DNA of 64,000 nt. Source: Lates calcarifer (Eukaryota > Chordata > Actinopteri > Centropomidae). Below, in pieces: positions 1 through 12,700 of the stretch. Made by a program: the position numbers and the translations under genes. The notes below the pieces were generated by a model that did not search any database, had not been told where the DNA came from, and saw only the letters and a program-made list of their open reading frames with translations. The stretch is taken from the NCBI RefSeq assembly GCF_001640805.2, contig NC_066838.1, positions 24,376,885 to 24,440,884 of the forward strand. Direction: 5' to 3'. How positions within the stretch are numbered: the stretch's first letter is position 1; every line of letters begins with the position of its first letter.

Positions 1-72
1 GGCTTTAAGTGTTTCATAAAACTGTGATGAATCCTCACAAAAAAAAGCTGTCTACAAAATAAACATCCTCAC

Positions 73-162
73 CTTGTTCTTCAGTTTGTTCTGCCTCATG
101 ATCTGTGGGAATACTGGGAGGCAGAGAGGAGATGTGGATGTCCTCCGTAGGGGGGTCTCTGC
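73..162 (-). CDS. Candidate internal exon of an unrecognised gene
   Basis: A 30-codon open stretch read right to left. It is bounded by a good acceptor (pyrimidine-rich, ending ctccag) just above 162 and by a gtgagg donor below 73. It enters and leaves in phase 1, which matches the phase-1 end of the candidate exon at 1513-1540. The peptide is acidic and polar (GRDPPTEDIHISSLPP, then a Glu-rich end, EAEQTEEQ). I do not recognise the family and see no domain. The gene would continue to the left of position 1. The splice sites and phase agreement are seen in the sequence; that it is a gene is inferred. Confidence 0.4.
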
Positions 163-289
163 CTGGAGGGAAACAGGTAATTATACTGGGATTACAGTCA
201 CTTACATGATCACAGTGCACACAAAACAAAATCCTTCTCACACACTGGAAACCATGAGAATTAAGTGCACTGGTAACCATCAGTAGTCC

Positions 290-1135
290 TTCAGGTTAGA
301 TAACCCTGATCTGAAGGACTACTAGAACCTGATGAGTGACCACTAGAAACCTCCTAGCGGTCTATACCAGGACCTTGTAAATGACCACTACAAACGAGAA
401 GAGAAAAATCTACTTAATGACTACCAGAACCTCCTAAAGGCCCACTGCAAACCTCTGACAGATTTCTGAGACCTCTTGAAGGACCACTAAAACCTCCAAT
501 ACTCCTTGAACCTTCTAAAGGGGCCTCTAGAACTAATAAAACTTCCAAAATTACTTGTATAATGTTCTCAGTGAACATAAGAACCTAGAAAAAGACACCT
601 ACAACCTCCTTAGAACCTCCTAAAGACCCACTGGAATCCTCATGAAGGACCTCTAGGACCACTAAAACATCAAAGACTTTAACCTTCTAGGACCTCCACA
701 ACCTCCTAATTGACCACTAAAACTTCCAACAGCACATGTATAAAATTTTCAATAACCATAAGAACCTTTCTTAATACTATTAAAACCATAGAACCTCTTC
801 ACTGCCCATTAAAACCTACCAGAACCTTCTTGACGACTACTAAAACCTCGTAAAACCATTTGTAGAACCTCTTCAACAACCACTTAAACCTTCAAAACAA
901 TACCTAGAACAACCTGAAGGACCACTAGAATCTTCTTAATGAATACTAAACATCCTAAAACCATTTGTAGAACCTCTTCAGTGACTACTTAAACCTTCAA
1001 AGCAACCCGTAAAACAACGAAGAGAACCTCTACAACCTTCCCATCAATCACAAAAACATTCTGAACGATCCCACGATCCTCAGTAACCACTAGAACCTCA
1101 TCAAGGACCCCCAGAACCTTCTTTAAATGCTGTAA
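290..1135. repeat. Degenerate minisatellite built on an 'agaacctcctaaaggaccact' type unit
   Basis: Dozens of diverged short units rich in accactaaaacctcc, agaacctcct and aaggaccact run through about 0.85 kb. Longer periods are visible inside. The segment at 841-913 recurs at 948-1018 (about 107 bp apart), sharing aaaaccatttgtagaacctc. The segment at 538-588 recurs at 719-768 (about 181 bp apart). The array lies in the putative intron between the two exon candidates at the left edge and has no coding content. Confidence 0.8.
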
Positions 1136-1512
1136 ATGTACTGACTTGGTGAATGAAAGAAAAGCCCACCATGTGTTACTGAGCCTCTAGCCAGGTTTTC
1201 TCATTAATCTATCACCTGACTGTACGTCCAATCTTGCTTTCACAGCAAAACTACGAGTTCCTGAGAGAATTTTATGGGGATTTTATATTGTAGTACATTA
1301 TATTATACTGTAGCACAGGAAATGATAAATGCCATTAAGCCTGATAAGATCAATACGAACTTTGTCACACAGTAAATCCGTGTTAAAATGTTCTAAAAAC
1401 ATCAGTGGACGTGCGAGGGAAAAGGAAACACTTTTCAATAATAAAACAGGGACAGCCGCAGCGCATCACTTACAAACGCACGAGGAGTTTATTCAAACAG
1501 TCTCAAACTCAC

Positions 1513-1540
1513 CTGAGCGCAGAGATGAGAATAACTTCAT
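1513..1540 (-). CDS. Candidate first coding exon (MKLFSSLRS-) of the same unrecognised gene
   Basis: On the minus strand an ATG at 1540 opens nine codons (MKLFSSLRS) plus one base, then a gtgagt donor. The phase fits the exon at 73-162. The frame is also open upstream of the ATG for about 33 codons (including LRRLFSSDEEKFEQFVRRRF), up to a stop near 1640. No pyrimidine-rich acceptor is visible there, so I take this as the 5' exon with an open leader. A non-ATG or longer start is possible. Not recognised. Confidence 0.35.
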
Positions 1541-2204
1541 AATGAACGACGGGAATCGTCTCCTCACAAACTGTTCAAACTTCTCCTCATCAGACGAAAA
1601 CAAGCGGCGGAGCTGTGCTCTACATTCCGGTAATATGATTCATTTTTTTCTCCTCCTCGTTTCTTCCTTCTTGTTTCCACTGGAGTTTATGTAGAACAGG
1701 AATGTCCGACAGGTTGTTGGACATCGTCCCTCCGAGTGAGGAAGGTGTTGACTCACCGGACAGGTAAGGAAGGAGGGGGAGGAGGAGGGAAAACCACCTG
1801 AGGACAAAGTCGCACATTCAACGCCAATGTTTGACAAGTGAACCCGTTGTTTCTCGGTTTCTACCACGTGATCCGATTTGTACGGCGAGACAGTCTGACC
1901 TGGATCCCGAATCTGGATCCTGGAAGGAGGTACAGACCATCAAAATAAAACCAGGTTATTAAATAAATTAAATTTATTTCACGTTTCTTTTCCATCTTAA
2001 ACACACTTTTCATCCAGAAATAACGATTTTTATTCAGTCATTCACCATCGTCAAGTTAAATATTCTGAGGTTTTTACATGTTTCCTTTCAAAATAAAAGT
2101 CTCCGCAAAGCCCATGGTTTGTTTCCGGCCAAGAAGTTTCAAAATAAACCCCTTATTGAGTTAGGGATAGGATAATTTCGTGATAAAATTATAAATATGA
2201 ATTT

Positions 2205-2420
2205 GTTTTTGTTTTGTCTGCAACTATTTTGATAATCAATTAATAATTTCAGTCACATTTCAAGAAAAAATGTAAACAATTGCTGGTTTCAACTTCTCAA
2301 ATGGGAGAATTTGCTGCATTTCTTTCTCATAACTGACTAAATAAAACACATCAAGTGAATAAAATCTCCTTTGGTTTTTGAACAGTTGTTCAGACAAAAT
2401 AAGACACTCGAAGACAGCTC
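2205..2420. repeat. Dispersed teleost repeat (ttctcaaatgggagaatttgct family)
   Basis: Contains the phrase 'caacttctcaaatgggagaatttgctgc' split over short blocks. A related copy sits at about 42185-42345 (cttctcaaatatgagaatttgctgc). I recognise this as a common noncoding repeat of teleost genomes. It shows no coding capacity. Confidence 0.5.
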
Positions 2421-3759
2421 CTTGGATATTATTTCACCATTATTTAACAGATCATAGAATAAACAGTTAACCGATTGATTGACAAAATCATCAGCAGATT
2501 AATAAATAACAAATATAGCTGTTATTTGGAGATTTATTTAAAATATACTAAAGTCGTGAATCTGAGTCTCCCCACATACACAACCCTGGGAAAATTTAAA
2601 AAATGAAGTGTCTGCAGTGTTTGAATTATTTGGATTTGTCATATTTTGTCAAGTTAACTGTTTAATTATAAATTCTGTAGTTTTTAAGACACATTTACCC
2701 AATATGTTTAAATGCTGGTTCACTGCAAGGAATAACAAAATTGATAGGCCTAAAAGAAGTCAAAATTTACATATCTAGTTAAAAAAAAAAAGAACAAGAA
2801 TGTGAGTTAATTACTATTAAATTATATCATTCAGTGTACACAAGCTCCCCATGCCCAAATCTTCCTCTAATGTGAAATACATCTCACAGGAGCTGCTGCA
2901 TTGCCACTGCAAGATGTATCAGCATGCTTTCACACAAAATCTTGATAAAATAAAAGACTGCAAAGTAAATTTAATGCATGCTGTTACCAGTATTATCTAA
3001 GTTGTTCCCTCTACATGGTTACAAAGAGGAGATGTAAGATATTCAATCAAAAAAACACACAAAGACTCTAAAACTTACCAGTCATCTTGTGGTGACGCTG
3101 CCTCAAAAATGTGCAGTGACCTCCCGCTGCAGGTGTTTACGCCCTCTAGCAGCAGAGAGGAGTGTGTTTTATTTTTGTGTCCCACAAAGAGATAAAATGG
3201 TCTCACATAGAGGGAGTAGGGGGGTGACCACAACACAAACAGCCACTGGGTGGCGACAAATGCTGAGTGATTTACATCCAGGAGGTGTGTATGCAGCAAC
3301 ACACTTCAGTTACACTTCACTGTCCAGGTTTGGAATAAACACCAACCACAAACCGAATGCTGTACATTTGAACCAGTGGCTCCCTGTGATAGATTCTTAC
3401 AGGCAACCTGCTCTGACAGCCTGTGTTCAGTCATCCTCCTCTAACCCTGATATGTCTTTTTCACAACAGATGTTTTGACGTGCCACAGCAGGAAAATCCC
3501 AGGTGTTTCTAATAACATTAATAATGGCTCCATTCGATTCAGGTGCCCCATGACAGCGTGACAGCGAGTCAGAATGACAAATACCAGGACCCTGAAATCG
3601 AAGCAGCTACATGGAATTCAGCCATCATTCGTTTTATTATTTACACCCGTGCTTTTCCGGCTGTGACATGTCAAAATGTCTTCTGAGGAAAAAGCCTATT
3701 AGTGTATCATCACCGTGACTTACAGCAGTGGTTGGCCATCTCGTGTTTTTGCTTTTTAG

Positions 3760-4190
3760 CCTGTTGGTTCCCCACTTTGATCCAGACATTTATGTTCCAC
3801 TGAGGTGCCCCCCTGACTTTTCCTCTAGCGCCACCAGCAGGTCAAAGTTTTCACTAATGCAATGAAATATCTTGATTTTACTTGTGGCACAAAATTTGAT
3901 ACTGGCATTCATGGTTCCCAGATGACAAATCAAACTTAACAAAACTCTGGCAACGCCTGGACTTTCCCTGTAGCATCACCATGAGCTTGACATTTGTGGT
4001 TTTGGATTTGATTCATGAGTCTAGTACCAGTTAGATAACAGACTACAACCAATCAGCAAATGTTAGCATGCTAACATCACACCTGGTAAACATCAGAAAT
4101 GTTTGCATTAGCATTTAGCTCAAAGCACTACAAAGTATAGCCTAAGTACAGTCTTTCAGAGCTGCTAGCATGGTTGTTGACTCTTAGTCT
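3760..4190. repeat. Dispersed teleost repeat (ctagcgccaccagcaggtca family)
   Basis: Carries cctctagcgccaccagcagg, atggttcccagatgac, agcatgctaacatc and agctgctagcatgg in the order usual for a widespread teleost repeat. Related fragments occur at 47870-47950 (atggttcccagatgatgcatc) and at 48340-48540 in the agap2 intron. The family name is not certain. No coding capacity is visible. Confidence 0.55.
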
Positions 4191-4367
4191 TGTTTTATCC
4201 ATTTATACAAGAACCAATTTATATAAATAAAGGATGAATTAATAAATGGATAGATATCTTAAGCGATTAATAATCAATACGCTTGTAATATTTCTGTTAC
4301 ATTCTGGCAAGTCAACATATCTGCCGACTTCAACAGTATATTTGTAAATGACGTATTTTGTATGCCA

Positions 4368-4971
4368 ACCCGGAAGTTAGCATCACCAATTGGATTTGTC
4401 TTTGGTTATTATTGTTATTATTGCAGATAATAAGAACAGTGACCAACACAAGTTTATGATACTTACGTATTATGTTCAGCAAGATTAACTTCGCAAATGA
4501 ACACCACTTTTGTGAATTCTGAAGCCTACCTACAATCGCCAGAAGTAAAAAGCTAATGTTAGAATGTAACCACGGTCGCATGACTTGAACGTCACCACAA
4601 CTAAGTTTCTGAATTTAATTCGGCTCTGAACTATATACAAAAATCTATACAAAAGCCTTTCTATTCAGAAAGTTAATTTGCAAGAGAGTGAGTATAAACA
4701 AAACGAGGTCGTAACGGCGGTCTCACGAGTAGATGCGCGCGCGGCGTTATGACGTCGGCAACGTCAGTAGCCTCTTTTAGCCACTTGTTAGCAAGCGCCT
4801 TTTTAAAGCTTAAAATATCACAAGTGGGGTATTTTCTGGCGTATTTCATGTCACAGAATAAAACGTGAAAACGACTCGAGGCTTGTTTCAGCTTTCAGCC
4901 ATCAAACCAAAAATCCATTGATTTTAAGACGAGGAAACCGGAAGTGCTAAAATGCTAACTTACTTCCGGGT
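4368..4971. mobile_element. Nonautonomous inverted-repeat element, copy 1 (604 bp)
   Basis: Begins acccggaagttagcatcacc and ends atgctaacttacttccgggt, an imperfect terminal inverted repeat. The interior matches the copies at 20311-20962, 48986-49603 (inverted), 11433-11781 (left end missing) and 58020-58274 (internal deletion). Shared internal landmarks are agaagtaaaaagctaatgtta, agccacttgttagcaa and gaataaaacgtgaaaa. There is no open frame for a transposase. No clear target-site duplication is visible. Confidence 0.7.
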
Positions 4972-6392
4972 GAGTTGTCGTTTACAGTGATATAAAAGCT
5001 GTTTGAAGAGCTTGCAACCAGAGAATGACTGGAATTTTTTTGTTTCAAAAGGAATCAAATGATTAACTGACCACCAAAATAGTTGCTTATTAATTTTCTG
5101 TCAATTTACTAATTAATTAATCAACTGATGCATCTTTACTTTGACAAAATTACCACTATCAGGATCTGCTTGCTAGTGATTTTATTCTATCTAAAGAAGA
5201 GTCAGTTTAAACAAGTTAATAAAAGAAAAAAATAACTAATGTAAATAAAGGATGACCCATTTTATTTCCCTAAAACAACATTACCTCACTACATTTTCAC
5301 ACCAGAGAACGACACACTCAAACCTTGCATGCTTAAAGCTACAGGTGGGATAAAGAAGAGACCGAGTGAGACTGATTAGTAAGAGATCATCTGATCCCTG
5401 TTTTTAATCCAATAGTTTACTTATTATCAAATCTGAATCAGCACACAGCAGCAACAATCTGTATTTTAGCTGAAATAGCTGTAACACACTGCCATTTGTC
5501 ATGATGACAAAAAGTTGGTGCAATGAAATCAGATGTTTTTAAAGTGTTTATTTTGGCAAGCACCATTCGAAATAGAGCAAATTTGTCATGTGCTTATGTT
5601 ATGTGATGAAGAATAAAATTATATACCCATGCAAAATTCCCTGTGAAATGTACATACGCATCTTTATTGCAGAAAGGTTAAGTGTCAAGAAATCTTATTG
5701 ATTTCTTTTTTTATTTTGTATTTTTTTCTTCTTTTTTTCTTTTTTTTTTAAACTTGTAATGACTTATTGTTCTGTTGTCTCCTCCTGCGTCTCCCTCCTG
5801 TTTGTTTGTTTCAGTTTTCGGTCTATTTACCAGCATTGGTTAGCTTGTAGAAATTTTTAAGATCATTATACATAGTTGTCTGGAAATGCTTGGCATGTAT
5901 GGAGTTACATGATTTCCTCTAAAATCATACATCCGTACAAAAATCAAAGTGAGTAAAAAAGAAAACCCAAAAAGAATAAGATACAAATCAAACCAAGAGG
6001 ATCAAAAACAAAAAAAGAAAAATGTCTCTGTGCATCCTGATATTGAACTGGAAAAATCGTCTCATCATCTTGGTTTAGGTTATAAAGCCTGTTTACACTT
6101 TTCCCCCCTCACATTTCACATTTGATGTCTTTTAATGCTTTTTTCCGTCTTTATTTTCATCAGTTCCTTAATTATTGAAAAGGAGCATCTGGCTTCCTTT
6201 TGTTGTACGAAACAAGAGGAGAAATCCTCAAGTGTGTGTGCTGTCTGTTGATGCTCCGGGCATCGCTCAGCTCCTCACAGGGCTCCCGTTGCCTACGTGA
6301 GTCTTTAGTATTTAATATTAGGTCCATAAGTCCCTCTGCTCATTTACACCCGGACACAAAGACGTCGTCTTATCCCTCACGCCCGGTTCGAC

Positions 6393-6724
6393 TCATACAG
6401 TGGTGACCCTCATCACCACCTCTCGGTTGGCGGCGGCACTGATCCGCGGGTCGTTGGGCCTCAGTTGGCTTAGGATGTGCAAGATGGTGTATCCACAGTG
6501 GTGGTTCAGAATAGTTCTTAGCCTCCTGCTCTGTCGCCCGCCGCTGCTGCTGGCCAGACCGTGAGGGTTGCCGCGAGAGCCGCGAGCCCCCGTCTTGCCA
6601 CTCGAACTCACCGGGTCGCCCAGGTCCTTTGATTTCTCATAGTTCAGTACTTTCCACTGCTGATTGACAGCCTGCCATCGTTTGAAGATTCGATACACTG
6701 ATGATCCCTCATGGATGATGAGGC
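6393..6724 (-). CDS. marchf9: marchf9 exon 4 (C-terminal tail and stop)
   Basis: Begins by completing Gly (ggc), then [16 protein letters not shown]. It continues through a Gly/Ser/Arg-rich linker to [13 protein letters not shown] and the terminal VVMRVTTV, with the stop codon at 6395-6393. The acceptor is ctctcctcccag. Confidence 0.95.
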
Positions 6725-9700
6725 CTGGGAGGAGAGAAAAGAAGAAGAGGAAGAAACAGGGTGAAGGACAGTGCATGAAAGCCGATGAATTCCCACTGCT
6801 TTACATCAAATATTATGCAAAAAGACGCCCGCGAGCTGCAATCGGCATCATAGGTAGGAACTTTCCATCTCGCCTGTGGATGAGAATAGACAGTTGGCAA
6901 TAATCACAGTGCAGATATCTGATGCCATCTGTTCTCAGTGTTGTCTTACACAGGCAACTCATAATTACACATGAACAGTCGACCAGGTTGCTCCGAGAAA
7001 ACAGAGTCTCTTGTTCTCTGCGATATCATCAGGATGTGCTCAGCTTTTCTCCCTACCTATGCACCATCTGCTTATTTAGTTTTGTAATTTTGTGTGACCT
7101 TAACAAACCAACAGAATGTGAAATGAATACATGTTTTTGTCACCATGTTAATTTGTCCTTGCATAATGCAACCTCTGTTTATTAATATTTTTTGTTGTTG
7201 TTGCTACTCCTCTTGTTGCATAATGCATCCATTTCCACGCTCTGTCACGTAAGCCTTTCTACTCTCGTGTCTCCAGCTTTTATTTTTTACCTATGCAGAC
7301 GATATCCATGAAGCCGTACATGCCGTAGCAGATTTGGAAGAGCAGGTCCTGACGCTGCCACTTGGCTGAGGGGCTGAGGGAGGACCAGATGAGCCAGGAG
7401 ATGCTGGCGATGAGGAACAGGGAGCCCAGGATAATGGCCGCTATCTGCACCTTCTCGATCACCGTCAGAGAGATGGCCTGCCACTGGGAAGGAGAGGAGT
7501 GTCTAAATCAGTGCTGGCAGAAGAACTCAGATCCTTTAGTTAAGCAAAAGCACCAATACAACAGTGTAAACATAATGTACAAGTCCCGCATTCAGAATTC
7601 TGCTCAGGTACAGGTTCATTTTTGTCTTTTTTATTACCTTTTAAACTGCCTTTATCCTATATGCATGGAATCCTTTTCCCAGCGCAAACTCTGCTACAAA
7701 TCTACACTTCTCATTTTGTCAATATAGCAAAGTATAAAGCTGCCAAGAACCCAAAATACAGGAAAAATGACACAGCCGCCTATAAAAATGCATAAATCGT
7801 AAGTGATAACCAGTTGAAATATTATTGGTGGTTGTAAAAAATATTGTTTCATTATGTATACACAGGAAAAATGTAAGAAATAAAACTATAATGCAGTCTA
7901 TTTACATATTAAGTGATTTTATGCCAACATTTTGTGTCTGTAAATGGTTTTCTCATCTTGTCTCTACACAGTATATAAATAAAGTTATGCTTCTATAAAC
8001 AAAACTACAGACGTATTCACTGATAGAGATGGTGTTAAAGGTTTTAACTACTTTATATTCGGTTAAGTCTACTGGTTTCCAATCTAGGGGTCAGGCTCCT
8101 CCAAAGGGTCACAAGGTAAATCTGAGGCGCTGTGAGGTGATTAATGGAAGAAATGTGCCACACAGACTTTTCGCTTTGGGCCTTGAACTGTTATTTAAAT
8201 CAAACCATCTGAGGAGTTTAGAGGAGAAATGTCTCTTTGGTGGAACTGCTAACAGTTCATAGACGTCTGAGACATGGAATCATTGGTTCCAGTCTCAAAA
8301 GTCTAAATGTCAGAGTTCCTAGTTGGAAGTTTCAACTGCAACGCCAACACCAACCTCACCAATGAGTTCACACAGTGCTGATTGAGTCTATCAGAGCCAG
8401 GTAGATCTTTCTGTATGGATCGCAGCACGCCAGAGTTTTAAATCTGGTGGCGACCAGTGATTGGTTGGGCAAAGCTGTAAGCTTGGCAACGGAGCTGGAG
8501 TAGGCTACAGCATCCAAGAGAAGTTTCTGATGCTCGAGATAAGAAAGAAACTCTGAGTTTAGAGAAAGGATTACTAAAAAAGTCTAAAAAAAGACGCGAT
8601 CGACGGCGAGAACAAACACGGACTGTAGTTCCTCTCCGTTGCCAGAAGGGGGAAACAAAGATCCCACAAATTTTAATCTTAAAAATAGCTACAAACGTAC
8701 ATGTCTGTCTGAAATGTATAAGAGTACATGGATACAGCTGCACAAAATGGAAATACTTAAGTAGAAGTTTATTAACTTTGTACTTAAATGCAGTACTTGA
8801 GTAACTGTACTCAAGAGAGAGAAATCTACATGTATGACTACTTGACGTACACACACATTAATACATATGGCAGACAAACACAAAGACACACACACACCAA
8901 CAGACACATGGCACCTTCTCAACAGGTTTCAGAGCCATTGGCTTCCTCTGAAAAGGAGGGCAGAAGGACAGTGACGCAGAGGGAAAATGTGTCAGCACAA
9001 TATGGCAAACAGTCCTCACAACGCAGTGATGGCCTGAGATTTATTCTAGCGGAGAGTGCCGGGTTTGATGAAGCAGCGTTTGTGCGTTTGTTGTACGTTC
9101 TCCATGAGATAAAGATCTCCACATGTGATTCACACCTTTGCAGAGCAGAGCGATGTTTGTTTAGAGACAGAGTTTATAGGACCCTGAATCCCAGTCAAGA
9201 AAACATGTTGGGTGAGTGTTTTGTCAGGAAACTGATGAGGAGACTTTTTGCCAAACCAAAGTGAACATGTGCAGCCTGAGTCAGATTCATCTGGACGGCT
9301 TTTTAGTCCAAACTCTGCAACCAGGCGGTGGAGTGTGAAGCCTTGTTTTCCCAGAGATTGTTTCTCTCTTTATGAAAATCTGTAGCCCAACAGTTGTTGT
9401 TGTTGTTGTTGTTTGTGTGTGTGGTGCAGATTTACCTGCAGAGGGTTCTTGGTGCTGATGGCCAGGACCTGGTACTTGAAGTAGCAGAGCTCACAGCTCC
9501 AGGATCCTCTCTCGCTGATCCAGCGGATGAGGCAGGGCTGATGGGTGCAGCGCACCGAGCCGTCACAGCGGCAGGGGCTCAGCAGCTCCCCCTGCAGGAC
9601 AGGACAGGGAAAAACGACACGGTGAGATGAAGTGAGTGGAAAACAAACGATATTCAAATACGTTCAAAAATGTATTCTGATCTAATCTCTGTGAGTGATT

Positions 9701-12700
9701 GTTCGTTTATAGAGCTGTAAGAATGCAAACATGGTGCTTATTCTAGATACTGCTTTAAATTCATGGTCAGAAGACTGTGTTTGTCCAAAGAGAGTATTAT
9801 CATAGCAGGGAGGAGATGAACCTTATGTTTCACTGTTTAAAAACACCAAAACCCTTCTGAGAAAAAACCCTTAAAATAATTTTTAAAAAGTGAACTCTAA
9901 AGGAATAGTTCAACATTTTGGGAAACACACTTTCGCTTTAACAGTGCTCACAAGGCAAATAATTTTATTTTCCAACATGTTGAACTATTCCTTTAACCAT
10001 TAATAACTAAAGAGGTAAAGCATAAAGAATTTAAGACGCTGTTACCTGATTTAAACTCTTAATATTTTAGTAAAACATCATTTTTCACACTGTGCACCAA
10101 AAGAACGCACATTAGAAGTGTCTCTTTTACCAAATAATCCAGCCAATGTCAGTACATGAAGCAATATAGACAATAAATAAACAATAAATGGTAAAGCTCA
10201 TACAAAGCTACAGTTGTGGCCTTATCACTTCAAACCATGTCATTTCTGCACTGACTAGCCTCTAATCCTTAACAAAACAGCATTAAATGACATGCAAAAA
10301 GCTTAAAATGTTTAGATATGACAGGCAAAATGTACATGCATATATTCATATAGTAATATACAGGCACATATAATGCACTAATGAATGAGTTCCTCTTACC
10401 TTCTCTCCCTTATATGCGCCTCTAAACTCTCATTTTATGTGTAAGGGATCTTAGTTTTACAGGAAAAGTGACTGATGCTGTGTAAATAAAGTGTTTTGGT
10501 TGCAGTTTATTAACACTGTAAACTGTAAACAGCCACAGTCACCATGTTTCATCTCACTACACTGATTAGTAGAACAACCTGCATTACAGGCTAATTTTAC
10601 ATGACACATTTAATTCTGCTGCAGCTCTGCTTCCTGTTCTGATGCAGAATAACGGAGCAAATATAAAAACATAAAAAGCCAGACTGACAGGAATTATAAC
10701 CTGACCATCCCTTTCCCTCCTGATAATTTTCCTACGCTCCCTAAGAGACGGTCGATTGTGGCTTTTGGGCCAAATCCACTGAGGTCTGTTGGCAAATTCA
10801 CCGCATTAAGACTTGACCATATTCAGGCTGTCGACACCGTTCAACGTCAAACATCCATTAAGTCAGACAGCTTTAAATCTGATGGCACGTTTTGCATCAG
10901 ACTCCTGCAAAAACTCCTCACTGGAAACACACACACAGATGAATGAAAAGCTTTTAAAATGAAAATATTGGGGGAATGGTTAGTAAATCCATGAGCACAG
11001 CTTGATGCGAGGCCTGTGTTGGCGAAGGGGGGGTGTTAGCGCTCGAGCAACGACAGCAGGAGCAGCGAGGCTCAAGGGCAGGCAGGTGAAGGAGAGAGGA
11101 GCCGCTGAAGCCTGACGACGATTCGCACGAACTCTGAGTTAAACTCAGCCGACCTCACGGCAAACTTACGACCTCTGAGCTCACGGGAAAATGTCAAACA
11201 TGGTGGAAGACTTCACTTCAGTCGTGTTAAAGTCAAAGATTGTGATTCTGAAAAGCTAAATCTGTTTGCAGACTGAACCAGATTTCCTGCTGAAAATGTA
11301 AAATTAAAGGAAGAGTTTGAAACCGCTCTCATGTCTCTGTGCTAAAAGTATGAAGCCACAGCCAGGAGATGGTTAGCTTAGCTTTGCTTAGCACTGGAGG
11401 CAGAGGGAAACAGCTAGCCTGGCTCTCCAGATTTTTCCACTGGGTTTTGGATTATTACTGAAACAAAAAAAAAGGTGACTCTTAAACATTTTGTTCAGAT
11501 AATCTTCACAGATGACCACCATTGTTTGAAGCCTAAATACAATCTTCAGAAGTAAAAAGCTAATGTTAGCTCTGTAGTCTCATTTAGACGCTCTTTAGCA
11601 ACTGCCTTTTTTAAGACACGTAACATTTTCTGACGTATTTTATGTCGGAGAATAAAACGTGAAAATGTCTTGAGCTTGTGTTAAAACCACAGACCTTATT
11701 TCAGGCATTCAACCAAAAACCCGTTGACCTTGGGGCAAGGGAGCAAGCTGGGAGTGCTAAAATGCTAACTTACTTCCTGGTGTTAAGACTTCCTGCTCTC
11801 TATTACCTCGTTATAACTTATTTGCTTGACAAGATGCGAGAAGTCAATGCTCTGTTTATTTAAAAATAACTAAATAAATAACAAACTAGACACTGAGGAG
11901 TTCATTACTGAGCTCTAGAAATGTTACTAGGTTGATTTTGTTAGCCAGGCTAACTGTTTACCCTCCTATAGGATCTCTCTATATGTGTTTATCATTTAGG
12001 TTGTAGGTTGCAGCAGTTTATAATGTTTTGTCCACCACATTTACAAACATGAGAGAGGAAGAATATTACAAGCACATTTTCAATGTAATGCAGCTCAGTG
12101 TAACACGACCACTGACTACAACCTCACTAATAAGGCCATAGCTTAATTAATGCCTAACAGAAAGAAATTAACAGACTGAATTAAAACAACAGGGAAATGA
12201 ACATGATAAAGAAAGAGAGCTACAAACCATAAACAAACTGTTTCTAGGCGCCTCCCCTTGCTGATTTTGAGTGATCATTGTGAATGCTCTGATTTTTAAA
12301 TGTAAATAATTAATGCTTGTTTGTGATGACAGTTTTGTTTAGTTTTAACAGCTTTCTGTCTTATCTTGAGATAACGGCATTAAAATAAAGAATTCTAAGT
12401 ATTTATTTTGTTGCTCTCGGCTTCTGTAATCTTCTTATCTAACTCCCTCCAAGAAATGTCAAACTATTCCTGACATGTAGGGACAGTAGCCAGTGTAATG
12501 CAAGTACTTAAACTACTCACTACTGGAAAAGTAATCACATTACTGTAACATGTTGCTCAGCGATACATTGCTGCTTATTTCCATAGCCAGATCGACCTCC
12601 TGAAGGATCCTGGGAGGTAAAATATTTTGCTGTTGGGCCCCAACTGACCCCCACTATCACCTTAAGTCGTGACGGACGACGGACAAAAAAACTGTTTCCT

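Larger units (their letters stand above)
1541..6392. other. Gap upstream of the left-edge gene and downstream of marchf9: no gene seen
   Basis: AT-rich sequence with repeat relics (2205-2420, 3760-4190, 4368-4971, listed separately). The stretch around 5.6-6.39 kb is the likely marchf9 3' UTR. AATAAA motifs on the minus strand fall at 6155-6150, 5715-5710 and 5668-5663, and any of them could be the poly(A) signal. An open frame at 3089-3478 on the plus strand has no family resemblance and runs through repeat-like sequence, so I do not call it. Confidence 0.5.
7484..9435. other. marchf9: marchf9 intron 2
   Basis: No coding content. Holds an 'agtactt'-type teleost repeat fragment (about 7515-7610 and 8690-8815), the 'ctaggggtcagg' repeat at 8069-8275, and a (GTT)n microsatellite just inside the donor of exon 2. 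The plus-strand open frame at 8788-9264 has no family resemblance. Confidence 0.6.

Noticed and set aside
3089..3478. 129-codon open frame on the plus strand
   Set aside because: No family resemblance, no splice or promoter context, overlaps an opposite-strand open frame and leads into repeat sequence.
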